5,392 bases of DNA. Origin: Holophagae bacterium. Its GTDB lineage: Bacteria; Acidobacteriota; Thermoanaerobaculia; Thermoanaerobaculales; Sulfomarinibacteraceae. This document shows positions 5,167 to 5,392 of this stretch, piece after piece. Below the pieces are notes generated by a model. The model made no database searches. It saw only the letters and a list, made by a program, of their open reading frames with translations, and was not told the DNA's origin. Where the stretch lies: positions 1-5,392 of the forward strand of contig JAUWTC010000216.1 in NCBI GenBank assembly GCA_030609785.1, written 5' to 3'. The translations under genes and the position numbers were made by a program. Each line of letters opens with the position of its first letter. The first letter of the stretch is position 1.

Positions 5167-5392
5167 ATGCATCGTTGGGTCATTGTGTTGGTCATTGCAT
5201 GTCTGATGCCGGGAGTGATTGGTGCCGGCGAGGCCAAAAGGGTGCCTCAGGAGTACCTGGATTCCATCGTCGACGACATTCCCAACCCCTTGCCTCGAGG
5301 GCTGGCCCCGGGAGAAACGGTGCCGATACTGGATTGGGCCTCGCGCATTCCATTGACGCCACCGACCGGAACAGTGACGACCCCTGCGGAGT
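5167..5392 (+). CDS. Exported protein of unknown function, N-terminal fragment
   Basis: ATG at 5167 with GGAGG (5157-5161) five bases upstream. The frame stays open to the window edge, giving 75 codons and one spare base, so the gene is cut off by the window. The N-terminus MHRWVIVLVIACLMPGVIGA is a clear signal peptide (basic start, hydrophobic core, small residues at the end), with likely cleavage near GAGEA. The mature part seen, KRVPQEYLDSIVDDIPNPLP followed by RGLAPGETVPILDWASRIPL and a Thr/Pro-rich stretch, matches no family I recognise. It starts 64 bp after repeat element copy 2 and is likely transcribed from its own promoter in that gap. Confidence 0.8.
   Translation, partial: MHRWVIVLVIACLMPGVIGAGEAKRVPQEYLDSIVDDIPNPLPRGLAPGETVPILDWASRIPLTPPTGTVTTPAE

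Noticed and set aside
1..5392. CRISPR array, tRNA/rRNA, transposase, toxin-antitoxin or defence genes
   Set aside because: No regularly spaced repeats, no tRNA- or rRNA-like segments, and no reading frame with motifs of these families was found on either strand.

Overview
The window is about 5.4 kb of GC-rich bacterial chromosome. It carries seven protein genes or gene ends, densely packed, with short intergenic gaps that hold most of the unusual sequence. Secreted proteins and a probable outer-membrane beta-barrel indicate a Gram-negative (diderm) cell. The C-terminal 'FADGFETGDTSGW' signature of one secreted protein resembles signatures I associate with Acidobacteriota (Thermoanaerobaculia-like lineages) and some Gammaproteobacteria. 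This taxonomic hint is weak and comes from memory, not a search.

Layout, left to right. The window opens with the last 39 codons of smc (+, 1-120). A compact hairpin then overlaps its stop codon. Two minus-strand genes follow, convergent with smc: a ferritin-like/rubrerythrin-type di-iron protein (1410-1862) and, downstream of it, a secreted beta-barrel-like protein with an acidic Pro/Glu linker (173-1372). They are probably co-transcribed from a promoter near 1891-1919, and a 7-bp tandem repeat sits between them. A divergent 202-bp gap (1863-2064) contains four perfect short hairpins and leads into a YitT-family membrane protein (+, 2065-2940). Next come a lipoate-metabolism acyltransferase of the LipM type (+, 3145-3894), a secreted Cys-rich protein of unknown function (+, 3967-4938), and the N-terminus of another exported protein (+, 5167 to the window edge).

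The most interesting non-coding content is a pair of homologous ~145-149 bp elements with terminal inverted repeats (2968-3116 and 4958-5102). They lie in two different intergenic gaps, with their bodies in opposite orientation. The end arms fold into sub-hairpins that show compensatory base changes between arms. A 23-bp palindrome over the smc stop codon has the same outer ends (GTAGGGG...CCCCTAC) and may be a minimal relative. This looks like a MITE- or REP-like family.

I do not see a coherent defence, secretion or biosynthetic system. The coding genes are mostly housekeeping (chromosome segregation, lipoylation) or envelope and secreted proteins of unknown role, with no obvious shared pathway. 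No tRNA, rRNA, CRISPR array or transposase gene was seen.
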